Below are positions 35,777 to 43,169 of a DNA stretch of 64,000 nt, piece by piece. The DNA is from Pyrinomonadaceae bacterium (GTDB lineage: Bacteria > Acidobacteriota > Blastocatellia > Pyrinomonadales > Pyrinomonadaceae). A model generated the notes under the pieces. It ran no database searches. It was not told the origin of the DNA and was given only the letters and a program-made list of their open reading frames with translations. Made by a program: the position numbers and the translations under genes. Position 1 is the stretch's first letter. Each line of letters begins with the position of its first letter. The stretch lies in assembly GCA_014534425.1 (NCBI GenBank), contig JACVRN010000007.1:1-64000 (forward strand), written 5' to 3'.

Positions 35777-36028
35777 ATGAGGAAACTCGAACAACTCTGC
35801 GCCGCCACAGTGCTGACATTAGCGCTTTCGTTCACCGCCTTCGCAGGCATCATGGACACTCCGGCTGCTTCGTCCCCGCCGCCGGCACCGCAGAGTTCTA
35901 CGCCAGGTGCCATAGACACATCTGGGGTACTCTTAAGTGAAACGCCAAATAGCGAGACGGAAGCCACGGATTCGGTAACAGTTTTTACCTTCTACCTTTT
36001 CGATAGCATGATGTCTTCGATTTTTTAG
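35777..36028 (+). CDS. Small exported peptide (83 residues)
   Basis: ATG 35777 follows AGGAGA (35765-35770). Residues 1-22 are a signal peptide (MRKLEQLCAATVLTLALSFTAFA). The mature part of ~60 residues has a Pro/Ser-rich middle ('AASSPPPAPQSSTPG'), an acidic/Thr-rich segment, and a strongly hydrophobic end 'VTVFTFYLFDSMMSSIF'. No cysteine pair, no catalytic motif. It is divergent from the TPR-AAA+ regulator gene, and no other gene is in the transcript before the gap at 36029. It could be a secreted signal peptide precursor, a surface peptide or a small periplasmic protein; the position beside a TPR regulator favours the first, without proof. Confidence 0.65.
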   Translation: MRKLEQLCAATVLTLALSFTAFAGIMDTPAASSPPPAPQSSTPGAIDTSGVLLSETPNSETEATDSVTVFTFYLFDSMMSSIF

Positions 36029-36222
36029 TGGCCCGTTCATAAAGGTCTTTCCAAGCTGTTCGATGAGGGAACTCACCGACGGCCATGTTGTTGTGTGTGA
36101 AAAGTCGCCGGAAAGGTAATGCGGACGCCCGGCGAGGAGGCTATTTAAGCAACGCGAAGCTTAACCCGTCCGGCATGTATTTGCAAGATATTTTGCCAGG
36201 CTTCGGCATTGCTGCTTCTCGC

Positions 36223-37344
36223 TTAAGGCTTCTTCTCCGGCTTCGGTGATTGTTCGGGCGTCGGAGGCTCTTCGTCTCCAACGTCTTCTATAATCTTGAC
36301 CTCGGTTCCATACTTCTGATAGTTGCGGAACCGTATCTCGTTGCGGGCCTGTACCAGTTGGTCGCTTCCTTCCACGCGCGTGGTCATGCGAAGGTCTACA
36401 GTGATGGGGAGAAGATACTGCCGCTCTGCGATTGTTATCCAGTCGTAGTCGGTCAGGCTGGTCTTCGCCCGTATGGGAAAGTCGGGGGAGATGTCTGTTG
36501 CTATGTCTTCGATGCGTAGCACGCGGTAGTTCTCGCGGTCTATCCAGACGCGCCCGCGATAGCCGACCGTTATCGTGCGGTTGCCGTTGGTAGTTAGAGT
36601 TTGGCGTGAATTAATCTTTTTGACTTCGAACTCGTAGACGATGGCGCGGCGATTACGTATCAGGTCTGTGTCTACGGCCTGAAAGATGGTTTGGCTTTCA
36701 GGACGAAAGAGCAGGAAGAGCGCTGTGACGTATTCGCCCGAAGAGCTTGTCCCGCCCAACTCCTGATAGGAGCGCCCTTCCTTTATCTCTTTGTTCGGCG
36801 GCATGCCGTTGACGGCCAGCACTCTGTAATCTTCGCCCTGGCTGGCGCGGTAAGTGACTATGATGGTCAAGCGGTCGCTCGTCTGCCAGTTCTCCGTGTT
36901 GCCCAGAGCGTAGGAGCGTATTATCTGCTGGCGGACTATGAAATCCGGCATGGCTTCTGTGGCGGCGAGTGTAGCCACTCGGGCCTTCTCTAAAACCGCG
37001 CTGGCCTCTGCGGCTGAAGGCGGTTGAAAGGCCGAAGGATTCTGACGGCGGCGCTCAGCCTCTTCAATAGTGCGACGCAGTAGCGCGTCGTTGCCGCTCT
37101 TGGTTGCAATCAGAGAGCGCAGCCCGTCGGTCAATGGAAAACTGATGCCGCGCCGCCTGACCTCATCTATCAGCGCATCCCTCGTCTGCGGATATTTCGG
37201 TAGCTGGTAAAGAAGACGCACGAACTCCTGGTTAGTGAGCGGAGCCTCGGCTTGCGTCTGCGCGTATGAAGCTGCACAAGCAGAAAAGAGCAGGCCGCAA
37301 GCGAGCGCCCACGTTAAAAGCCGTCTGTGAATTCTAGAGAACAT
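36223..37344 (-). CDS. Exported protein, lipoprotein-sorting-like family (paralogue of 41197-42027)
   Basis: 373 residues. Signal peptide with a Cys in its core and end ('CGLLFSACAASYAQ'). The C-terminal half follows the order seen in the protein at 41197-42027: 'GRVWIDRENYRVLRIE', a segment with '...YLLPITVDLRM', then 'RFRNYQKYGTEVKIIEDV'. This resembles LolA-like beta-barrel folds that carry lipid or lipoprotein in the periplasm, but conserved lipid-binding residues cannot be verified. The N-terminal 100 residues are helical and Gln/Glu-rich. A Pro/Lys-rich tail closes it. Function unknown. Confidence 0.6.
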   Translation of the reverse strand: MFSRIHRRLLTWALACGLLFSACAASYAQTQAEAPLTNQEFVRLLYQLPKYPQTRDALIDEVRRRGISFPLTDGLRSLIATKSGNDALLRRTIEEAERRRQNPSAFQPPSAAEASAVLEKARVATLAATEAMPDFIVRQQIIRSYALGNTENWQTSDRLTIIVTYRASQGEDYRVLAVNGMPPNKEIKEGRSYQELGGTSSSGEYVTALFLLFRPESQTIFQAVDTDLIRNRRAIVYEFEVKKINSRQTLTTNGNRTITVGYRGRVWIDRENYRVLRIEDIATDISPDFPIRAKTSLTDYDWITIAERQYLLPITVDLRMTTRVEGSDQLVQARNEIRFRNYQKYGTEVKIIEDVGDEEPPTPEQSPKPEKKP

Positions 37345-37428
37345 AAAGATGAATGCCTGAAAAATGCCTTTCAGTAGATGACTTGCCGCCTCTTTATGGT
37401 TGCTACAAAGAATACACCTGATACTTCG

Positions 37429-38553
37429 TCACATACAAAAGCGCTCGACGGCGCGGCGCAAGATAAGCGCGCATCCGTGCAGTTCATCTACGGGCACGAA
37501 TTCGCCTGTGCGATGCGCGACGCGTATATCGCCCGGGCCGAAGACTACTGCCTCGGCTCCGAGCGCTATCATCTGCGGCGCTTCCGTGCCGAAGGCTACC
37601 GAGCCTGCCGAGCGACCGGAGGTTTCTTCCAGGTGTCGAACGAGCAGGGAATCGGCAGCAGTCTCCATGCCTTCGTCCAGTCGAAGCGGTTTAATCTCGC
37701 AGGCGAAATCACCGTCGAGCCTTCGTTCTTCCTCAACAGCTTCTCTTAAAAGTTCAAGCACGCGCTCTGCGCTCTGGCCCGGAACGGGCCGCCATTCGAG
37801 CGTGAAGCGACATTCTCCGGCGATGATGTTCTTGGCCGTGCCGCCCGTGATAAGCCCCACGTTCAGGGTCGTGTAAGGCGGGTCAAAGCCTGCGCGCTCG
37901 TCCCGTTTGAGCTTCAGGGCGATTCTTTCCAGATGATTGACGAGGCGCGCGGCGCGAAAGATGGCGGACGCGCCCGTCTGCGGATAAGCGCTGTGGCCTT
38001 CGCGTCCACGGACGCGCACTTCCGCCAGGCAGTAACCTTTGCCCGCGCGCATGGGCTGCAAGGAAGTCGGCTCGCCTACAATCGCGTAGCGCGCATGGAT
38101 GGGGCGTTCGTCCTCCAGCCTTTTAGCTCCGAGACACCCCACCTCTTCGTCCGCAGTGAAAATGAGCGCGAGGGGCTTTCGCAAGCTCTTCAGGTCAACC
38201 GTTTTGGCAACGGTGAGAGCGGCTGCAATGTAAGCCTTCGTGTCGCACGCGCCGCGACCATAAAGCTTTCCCTCGCGCTCTGTGAGCCGCAGGGCTTCTG
38301 TCCAGGCGGCGTCGAAGGGGACTGTGTCCGTGTGGCCTACGAGCGCTAATTCGGCTTCATCGAAGGACTGTGTGCCCGCTACGGCAATCATGTTCGCCTT
38401 CTCTACATCGTGCTCGTCCCTGTAGGAAAGAAGGCGCACGCGCATGCCCGCTCTCTCTGCACGCGCAGAGAGATATTCGATTATCTCAAGATTGGAATTG
38501 GCGGAGACGGAGTTGAAACTGACAAGCTCCGCAAGGGTCTCTTCAATCGTCAT
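37429..38553 (-). CDS. M20-family amidohydrolase (ArgE/DapE-like deacylase)
   Basis: 374 residues. Zinc-dependent deacylase of the M20 peptidase family: 'LVGHTDTVPFD' (metal-binding His and Asp), 'YGRGACDTKAYIAAAL' (bridging Asp), 'FTADEEVGCLGAKRL' (catalytic Glu), 'VGEPTSLQP', the dimerisation domain near 'GREGHSAYPQTGASAI', and 'AVVFGPGDIRVAHRTGEFV' with the final His. This combination is that of ArgE-like enzymes (N-acetylornithine deacetylase). It starts seven bases after hutF in the same direction, so the two form one operon. In that context the substrate might be N-formyl-glutamate rather than N-acetylornithine; this is an inference from position alone. Confidence 0.85.
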   Translation of the reverse strand: MTIEETLAELVSFNSVSANSNLEIIEYLSARAERAGMRVRLLSYRDEHDVEKANMIAVAGTQSFDEAELALVGHTDTVPFDAAWTEALRLTEREGKLYGRGACDTKAYIAAALTVAKTVDLKSLRKPLALIFTADEEVGCLGAKRLEDERPIHARYAIVGEPTSLQPMRAGKGYCLAEVRVRGREGHSAYPQTGASAIFRAARLVNHLERIALKLKRDERAGFDPPYTTLNVGLITGGTAKNIIAGECRFTLEWRPVPGQSAERVLELLREAVEEERRLDGDFACEIKPLRLDEGMETAADSLLVRHLEETSGRSAGSVAFGTEAPQMIALGAEAVVFGPGDIRVAHRTGEFVPVDELHGCALILRRAVERFCM

Positions 38554-38560
38554 GTGACTT

Positions 38561-39985
38561 TTAACTCCAAAGCCTTTTCTGGAGCGCTATGAATTTTTCT
38601 ATAATCTCGCGCTCCGAGCGGTGATGCCCGTCTTCGATTATCATGCGGCCACCGACTACCGTTTCGCGCACGGCGCTGGCGGGAAGCGAGAAGACTATGT
38701 GCGCGAGCAAATCTTCGGGCGCGGCCCCGGCGATTGACGGATGATGAAGGTCAACCGTGAAGAAGTCCGCAGCCTGTCCGGCTTCAAGCGTGCCGCCGCC
38801 GCGAATGCCTATGCTCTCGGCACCGTGACGCGTGGCGGAATCGAAGAGGCTCGCGGCGAGCGCGGAAGGCTCATCGCTCGTTCGGTTGAGCACTACACGT
38901 TCAAGCTTCTGAAGCCGCATGTTGTATTCAAGCTCGCGTGCGTCTTCCAGTAAATCCGCCTGAGTGTGGCTGTCCGTGCCGAGCGAGACGCGCACGCCTT
39001 CTTGAAAGAGAAGCTCTGCGGGAACGATGCCGTCGCCCAGGTTGCGCTCGGTAGTCGGGCAGGCGCAGACGAGTGAGCGTGCGCGAGCGAGCGCGCGTGT
39101 CTCTTCCACGTTGATGTGTATGCCGTGAACGCCGGTGAAGCGCTCGCTCAGAAGCCCTTCCGTCTCAAGCAGAGCGACGGGCGTGCGTTTATGCTCCTTC
39201 ATGCAGGCTTCGATTTCGGCTGGCTGTTCCGCCACGTGCATGTGAACGGGAAGCTGGTGCTCTTCGGCGTAACGGAAACATTCGCGCAGGTAATCTAGCG
39301 GCACGGCGCGAACGCTGTGCGGCGCAAGACCGACCCAGGCGCGCCCCGCGTGTGCTTTTGCTACCTCGGCTCTTAAACTGTCTGCGTGACTGAGAAAGCT
39401 TTGCGGGTCTTCTTCTATGAAGCGAAGCTGTCTGGGATTCGGCTCCGTGGCGAAGCCTGAGCGCGCATAGCTGACGCGCAGGAGACAGATTTTCAGGCCC
39501 ACGTCGAGCGCAGCCCGTATGACCGTCTTCGATAGAAGGTTCGGGTCGTCATAAGGCACGCCGTCGGGCGCGTGATGTATGTAGTGAAACTCCGCGCAGC
39601 TTGTGATGCCGCCAAGTGCCATCTCAAGAAATATCATGCGCGAGGCGTCGTAGAGGTCTGCGGGCGAGAGACGAGTCGCGGCCCTGTACATCATCTCGCG
39701 CCACGTCCAGAAATCGTCGCTTCCTTTTCCGGTGCGGTACTCGGTGCGCCCGCGTATGACGCGCTGGAAGGCGTGCGAGTGCCCGTTAACCAGACCTGGA
39801 AGAATCGCGCGATGTTTTAGACGCACGAGCTTTCCGTCTCCAACTTCGCTGGCACGCGCCAGCCCCGCGATGCGGCCCGACCAGTCGCAGAGGAGCGCCA
39901 CGCCGCTCTCAAAACGCCCGCCCGTGTAAACTAGTTCGGGCAGCCACGCAAGCTCAAACTCATCCTGCTTCATCATGAAATCCAT
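38561..39985 (-). CDS. hutF: Formimidoylglutamate deiminase (HutF)
   Basis: 474 residues, amidohydrolase superfamily. The metal site starts with 'LVNGHSHAFQRVIRGRTEYR', which is the HutF signature, and continues with 'VHMHVAEQP', 'GVHGIHI' and 'SLGTDSHTQADLL'. HutF hydrolyses N-formimidoyl-L-glutamate to N-formyl-L-glutamate and ammonia in histidine degradation. No other hut gene is in the window; the following gene is an M20 deacylase. Several start codons are possible (39985, 39976, 39973); the later two ATGs lack only a few residues. Related deaminases (e.g. guanine or cytosine-type) are less likely given the HSHAFQR motif. Confidence 0.85.
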   Translation of the reverse strand: MDFMMKQDEFELAWLPELVYTGGRFESGVALLCDWSGRIAGLARASEVGDGKLVRLKHRAILPGLVNGHSHAFQRVIRGRTEYRTGKGSDDFWTWREMMYRAATRLSPADLYDASRMIFLEMALGGITSCAEFHYIHHAPDGVPYDDPNLLSKTVIRAALDVGLKICLLRVSYARSGFATEPNPRQLRFIEEDPQSFLSHADSLRAEVAKAHAGRAWVGLAPHSVRAVPLDYLRECFRYAEEHQLPVHMHVAEQPAEIEACMKEHKRTPVALLETEGLLSERFTGVHGIHINVEETRALARARSLVCACPTTERNLGDGIVPAELLFQEGVRVSLGTDSHTQADLLEDARELEYNMRLQKLERVVLNRTSDEPSALAASLFDSATRHGAESIGIRGGGTLEAGQAADFFTVDLHHPSIAGAAPEDLLAHIVFSLPASAVRETVVGGRMIIEDGHHRSEREIIEKFIALQKRLWS

Positions 39986-40098
39986 CTTATACGGAAAGGC
40001 TAGGGCATTTTAGAGGGATAAAAGGTAAAAGGGAAACGGGTAACTTTCGTGAAGTTTTGGTGAGCACCACTGGCGCATTCTGGGGCATCTAAAGCCAG

Positions 40099-41055
40099 AT
40101 GAGTTTATCCGCATCCGAGATCAAGACCTATGCGCGTTTTGCGCGCCAGCACGCGCGGCGTTTTCTGGGAGAGCGTGTGCGCGAGGCAGGCACGCCCATT
40201 CCGCAGGCTCCGCACAAGCCTGAGCCTGCCACCTGGAGCGACGAGCATCTGACGGTTGCCTGGCTGGGCCACGCCACGGTTCTGATAAATTTTTACGGCA
40301 CCTGGCTTTTAACAGACCCCGTGCTGCGCTCGCGCGTGGGCGTGCGCGTGGCGGGCGTAACTATAGGGCCTCGCCGTCTGGTTAAGCCTGCGCTCGGCAT
40401 CAAAGAGCTTCCGCCACTGGATGCCGTGCTGGTCTCTCACTCGCACATGGATCACTGCGACATGGCGACGCTCAAGCGATTGCCAAAGGCCACGCACGCC
40501 ATCGTTCAGAAGGGTAACCGAGACCTTGTGCGCCGCTTTCGTCGCGTGGACGACCTGGCGTGGGGAGAGTCTGTGGAAGTTAACGGGGCGCGCATAGAGG
40601 CTATTGAAGTCAATCACTGGGGCGCGCGTCGCCTGACGGACAAGCACAGAGGCTACGGCGGTTTTCTTGTGGAGAAGCGCGGGCGGGCGCTCGTCTTCGG
40701 CGGCGACACGGCTTTCACGCACGCCTTCGCAAGCCTGCGACATCGCGCAAGGGTTGACCTCGCAATCCTGCCCATAGGCGCGTATGACCCCTGGATTTAC
40801 GCGCACGCCAACCCGGAACAGTCCTGGACTATGGCGCGCGAGATGGGCGCAAAGTACATACTGCCCATGCATCACTCCACGTTCCGCCTGAGCCGCGAGC
40901 CTGTAGGTGAGCCAATCGAGCGGCTCGAAAGAATTGCTGGCCGCGAGCGCTGGCGCATAGCACTGCGCGAGCCTGGAGAAACCTGGGAACTTCCCGAAGA
41001 ATCCGATACGCGCCACGAAGAGGACGAACGCGACCTTGTAGCTTTAAGAAATTAG
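40099..41055 (+). CDS. MBL-fold metal-dependent hydrolase (NAPE-PLD/UlaG-like)
   Basis: 318 residues. 'AWLGHATVLINFYGTWLLTDPVL' and 'LVSHSHMDHCDMATLKRL' (HxHxDH), 'GDTAFTH' and 'LPMHHSTFRLS' are the four metal-ligand blocks of this subfamily, which includes N-acyl-phosphatidylethanolamine phospholipase D-like proteins. No signal peptide. Probably hydrolyses a phosphodiester or lactone; the substrate is open. Monocistronic; 113 bp separate it from hutF's start. Confidence 0.85.
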   Translation: MSLSASEIKTYARFARQHARRFLGERVREAGTPIPQAPHKPEPATWSDEHLTVAWLGHATVLINFYGTWLLTDPVLRSRVGVRVAGVTIGPRRLVKPALGIKELPPLDAVLVSHSHMDHCDMATLKRLPKATHAIVQKGNRDLVRRFRRVDDLAWGESVEVNGARIEAIEVNHWGARRLTDKHRGYGGFLVEKRGRALVFGGDTAFTHAFASLRHRARVDLAILPIGAYDPWIYAHANPEQSWTMAREMGAKYILPMHHSTFRLSREPVGEPIERLERIAGRERWRIALREPGETWELPEESDTRHEEDERDLVALRN

Positions 41056-41196
41056 TTTGAATCTCCTGGGATTCTTCTTTATTGCTAGACTGGCAACAAA
41101 CGGAAAGCCGAAAACATCTGAAGATTTAAGTCTGCCCCTTCGTAGAGTCTTTGCGCTTATGACGGGGGCGTTTCTTAACTTTCTGGCTGGAACAAT

Positions 41197-42027
41197 ATGA
41201 AACGTTTTCTCTCTTTATTCGCAGTGGCGCTTGTCGCCTGTGTCCTGACGGCGACCGCCCCGCGCGCAGGGTTCGCTCAGCAAACGACCAAGACTTCTTC
41301 TACGACGCCTGCCAGCAGCAGTAGCAGCAGCGCGCCCGTGGATGTGCCGCGAATCATCAGCGCCTTTTCCGCCAAGGAGACGGAGTTCCGACAGGCTTTG
41401 AGCAACTATGCCTTCACGCGCGACGTGACCATACAGTCCATTGGATTGGGCGGCGAGGCTAAAGGCGAATATCGCCGCGTCTCAAGCTTTGTCTTCGACG
41501 ACAAGGGCGCTCGCTACGAGAAGATTACCTTCTTCCCAATGCCTACGCTGACCGACCTGCTCATTACGCAGGACGATTTGGAAGACCTCGGCGGCATACA
41601 GCCTTACGCGCTGGAAGCCTCCAAGATAGACCAGTACAAATTTACTTACATAGGCAAGGAGCGCATAGACGAGCTTGACCTTTACGTCTTTGACGTTCAG
41701 CCGAAGGTGATGCCCGACCCTAAGAAGACGAAAGAGAGATTCTTTCAGGGGCGCATCTGGGTTGACGATAAAGATTTGCAGATAGTAAAGGTGCGCGGCA
41801 AAGCTATTCCAGAGACGAAGAACGCGCGCTTTCCCACCTTTGAGACCTACCGTGAGCAGGTGGACGGGCGCTACTGGTTCCCGACTTACACTTACGCGGA
41901 CGAAGACCTCGTATTTAAAGAGGGCACCATACACATGCGAATGTCCGTGCGCTACAAGGACTATAAGAAGTTCGGAAGCACCGTCATCATCAAGGACGTT
42001 GACCCGGACGAGAAAGACCCTAACTAA
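41197..42027 (+). CDS. Exported lipoprotein-sorting-like protein (paralogue of 36223-37344)
   Basis: 276 residues. Signal peptide (FLSLFAVALVACVLTATAPRAGFAQ) and a Ser/Thr-rich linker, then a beta-rich domain: 'KGEYRRVSSFVFDDKGARYEKITFFPMPTL', 'GRIWVDDKDLQIVKVRG', 'RYWFPTYTYAD' and 'RYKDYKKFGSTVIIKDVD'. The last three phrases align with the protein at 36223-37344, so the pair are paralogues. Resembles outer-membrane lipoprotein-sorting folds; function unknown. A TTGAAT/TATTGC promoter-like pair precedes it, too weak to call. The inverted repeat at 42039-42091 follows its stop by 11 bp. Confidence 0.6.
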   Translation: MKRFLSLFAVALVACVLTATAPRAGFAQQTTKTSSTTPASSSSSSAPVDVPRIISAFSAKETEFRQALSNYAFTRDVTIQSIGLGGEAKGEYRRVSSFVFDDKGARYEKITFFPMPTLTDLLITQDDLEDLGGIQPYALEASKIDQYKFTYIGKERIDELDLYVFDVQPKVMPDPKKTKERFFQGRIWVDDKDLQIVKVRGKAIPETKNARFPTFETYREQVDGRYWFPTYTYADEDLVFKEGTIHMRMSVRYKDYKKFGSTVIIKDVDPDEKDPN

Positions 42028-42038
42028 TTTTTCAAAGA

Positions 42039-42091
42039 ACAGAGGACAGAGATTAGAGGTCAGTAGAAGAACTTGCTTTTACTGGCCTCTA
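42039..42091. repeat. Inverted repeat built of 7-nt units (ACAGAGG/TAGAGG type)
   Basis: TAGAGGTCAGTA (42054-42065) pairs with TACTGGCCTCTA (42080-42091), 11 of 12 with one G-U type mismatch. The left side has period 7: ACAGAGG, ACAGAGA, TTAGAGG, TCAGTAG (42039-42066). It shares the AGAGGTCAG core with 14391-14448. Confidence 0.8.
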
Positions 42092-42101
42092 CTTTATTAG
42101 G

Positions 42102-42659
42102 ATGATTGAGATGAGAGAGAACGGCCCCTGGAAGATAAAGAGCACGACGGCGAAATACAAGAGCGAGTTGATAGAGCTTTATGAAGACGAGGTCATTAAG
42201 CCCAACGGGGAACACGGCACCTACTCCACTGTGCGCGTCAAGGCCGGAGTTTCGGTGCTCCCTCTGGACGAGGAAGGCTTTGTCTATCTAGCCAGGGACT
42301 TTCGCTATGCCGCCCGCCGCGAGTGCATAGAGACGGTGGCGGGCGCGATTGACGAAGGCGAATCAAGAATCGAAGCCGCGCGCCGCGAGTTGAAAGAAGA
42401 ACTCGGTATAGAAGCCACAGAGTTTATAGAACTCGGACAGGTAGACCCCATGACTTCACTGGTCGATTCTCCGTCCTATCTTTTTCTCGCACGGGGCCGC
42501 CTCAAATTCAAAGAGAAAGAGCTTGAGGGAGGCGAGAACATCAGAACCCTGAAAGTAAAACTCGCGGAAGCAGTCCGCATGGTCATGCAAAGCGAGATTA
42601 CACACGGCGCAAGCTGCGTCCTGATTCTGCGCGCGAGCGACTACGTGAAGAGCAAATAG
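42102..42659 (+). CDS. Nudix hydrolase (ADP-ribose pyrophosphatase type)
   Basis: 185 residues, intracellular. The Nudix box is complete: G-x5-E-x7-R-E-L-x-E-E-x-G ('GAIDEGESRIEAARRELKEELG'), preceded by 'VYLARDFRYAARRECIETVAG', which is typical of ADP-ribose/NADH pyrophosphatases. Cleaves nucleoside diphosphates linked to another moiety. An in-frame ATG at 42111 is an alternative start. Convergent with the PNPOx-like gene (1-bp gap). Confidence 0.85.
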   Translation: MIEMRENGPWKIKSTTAKYKSELIELYEDEVIKPNGEHGTYSTVRVKAGVSVLPLDEEGFVYLARDFRYAARRECIETVAGAIDEGESRIEAARRELKEELGIEATEFIELGQVDPMTSLVDSPSYLFLARGRLKFKEKELEGGENIRTLKVKLAEAVRMVMQSEITHGASCVLILRASDYVKSK

Positions 42660-42660
42660 G

Positions 42661-43146
42661 TCAAGAACGGCCTGCATTCACTTCGTATGATTGGTCGCGC
42701 ACGACTGCCGTTTCTGGCTCGAAGCGGATAAAGATGTAGTCGGTGTCGCCCAGTATCTCTACGAAGCGGGAATCCCAGTTCTTCGTCTCTCCCATGTAGC
42801 GGCTCAGGAGGCGCGTCATTCTGTCTGCGTCGTGCGGCTCTAATGTTGCGCGACCGCGAAAGCCTACGTGCTGCACAAGCCCCGTGGAAGAGTCGTAATC
42901 AACAATCCCTATCGCAGCGCGTCCGTCCGTCTCGATGCGTTTGGGAAAAGAGTCCGTGCGGTAGTTGCCTATAATCCAGAGCGCGTCGTCTTCCCACAGG
43001 AACCAGACGGGCGACTCGCGCGGCCCCTCTTCCGCCTGCGTCGCCAGATGCGCGAACAGAGGCCGCGCCAGAATCTCTCTCATCAATTGACGCGCAGCCT
43101 CTTCATCAAGATCAAAGTGGCTTCCCGTGCGATTAATTATTTTCAT
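42661..43146 (-). CDS. Pyridoxamine 5'-phosphate oxidase-like flavoprotein
   Basis: 161 residues, the split-barrel PNPOx-like fold that binds FMN or F420. 'ILARPLFAHLATQAEEGPRESPVWFLWED' is the usual N-terminal strand pair of the family, followed by 'DSFPKRIETDGRAAIGIVDYD' and 'RATLEPHDADRMTRLLSRY'. No extra catalytic residues visible; could be a reductase or a flavin-binding protein. It lies 23 bp upstream of the GT39 gene's stop and in the same direction. Confidence 0.75.
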   Translation of the reverse strand: MKIINRTGSHFDLDEEAARQLMREILARPLFAHLATQAEEGPRESPVWFLWEDDALWIIGNYRTDSFPKRIETDGRAAIGIVDYDSSTGLVQHVGFRGRATLEPHDADRMTRLLSRYMGETKNWDSRFVEILGDTDYIFIRFEPETAVVRDQSYEVNAGRS

Positions 43147-43169
43147 TTCTGCGTACGTCCCGACAGACT

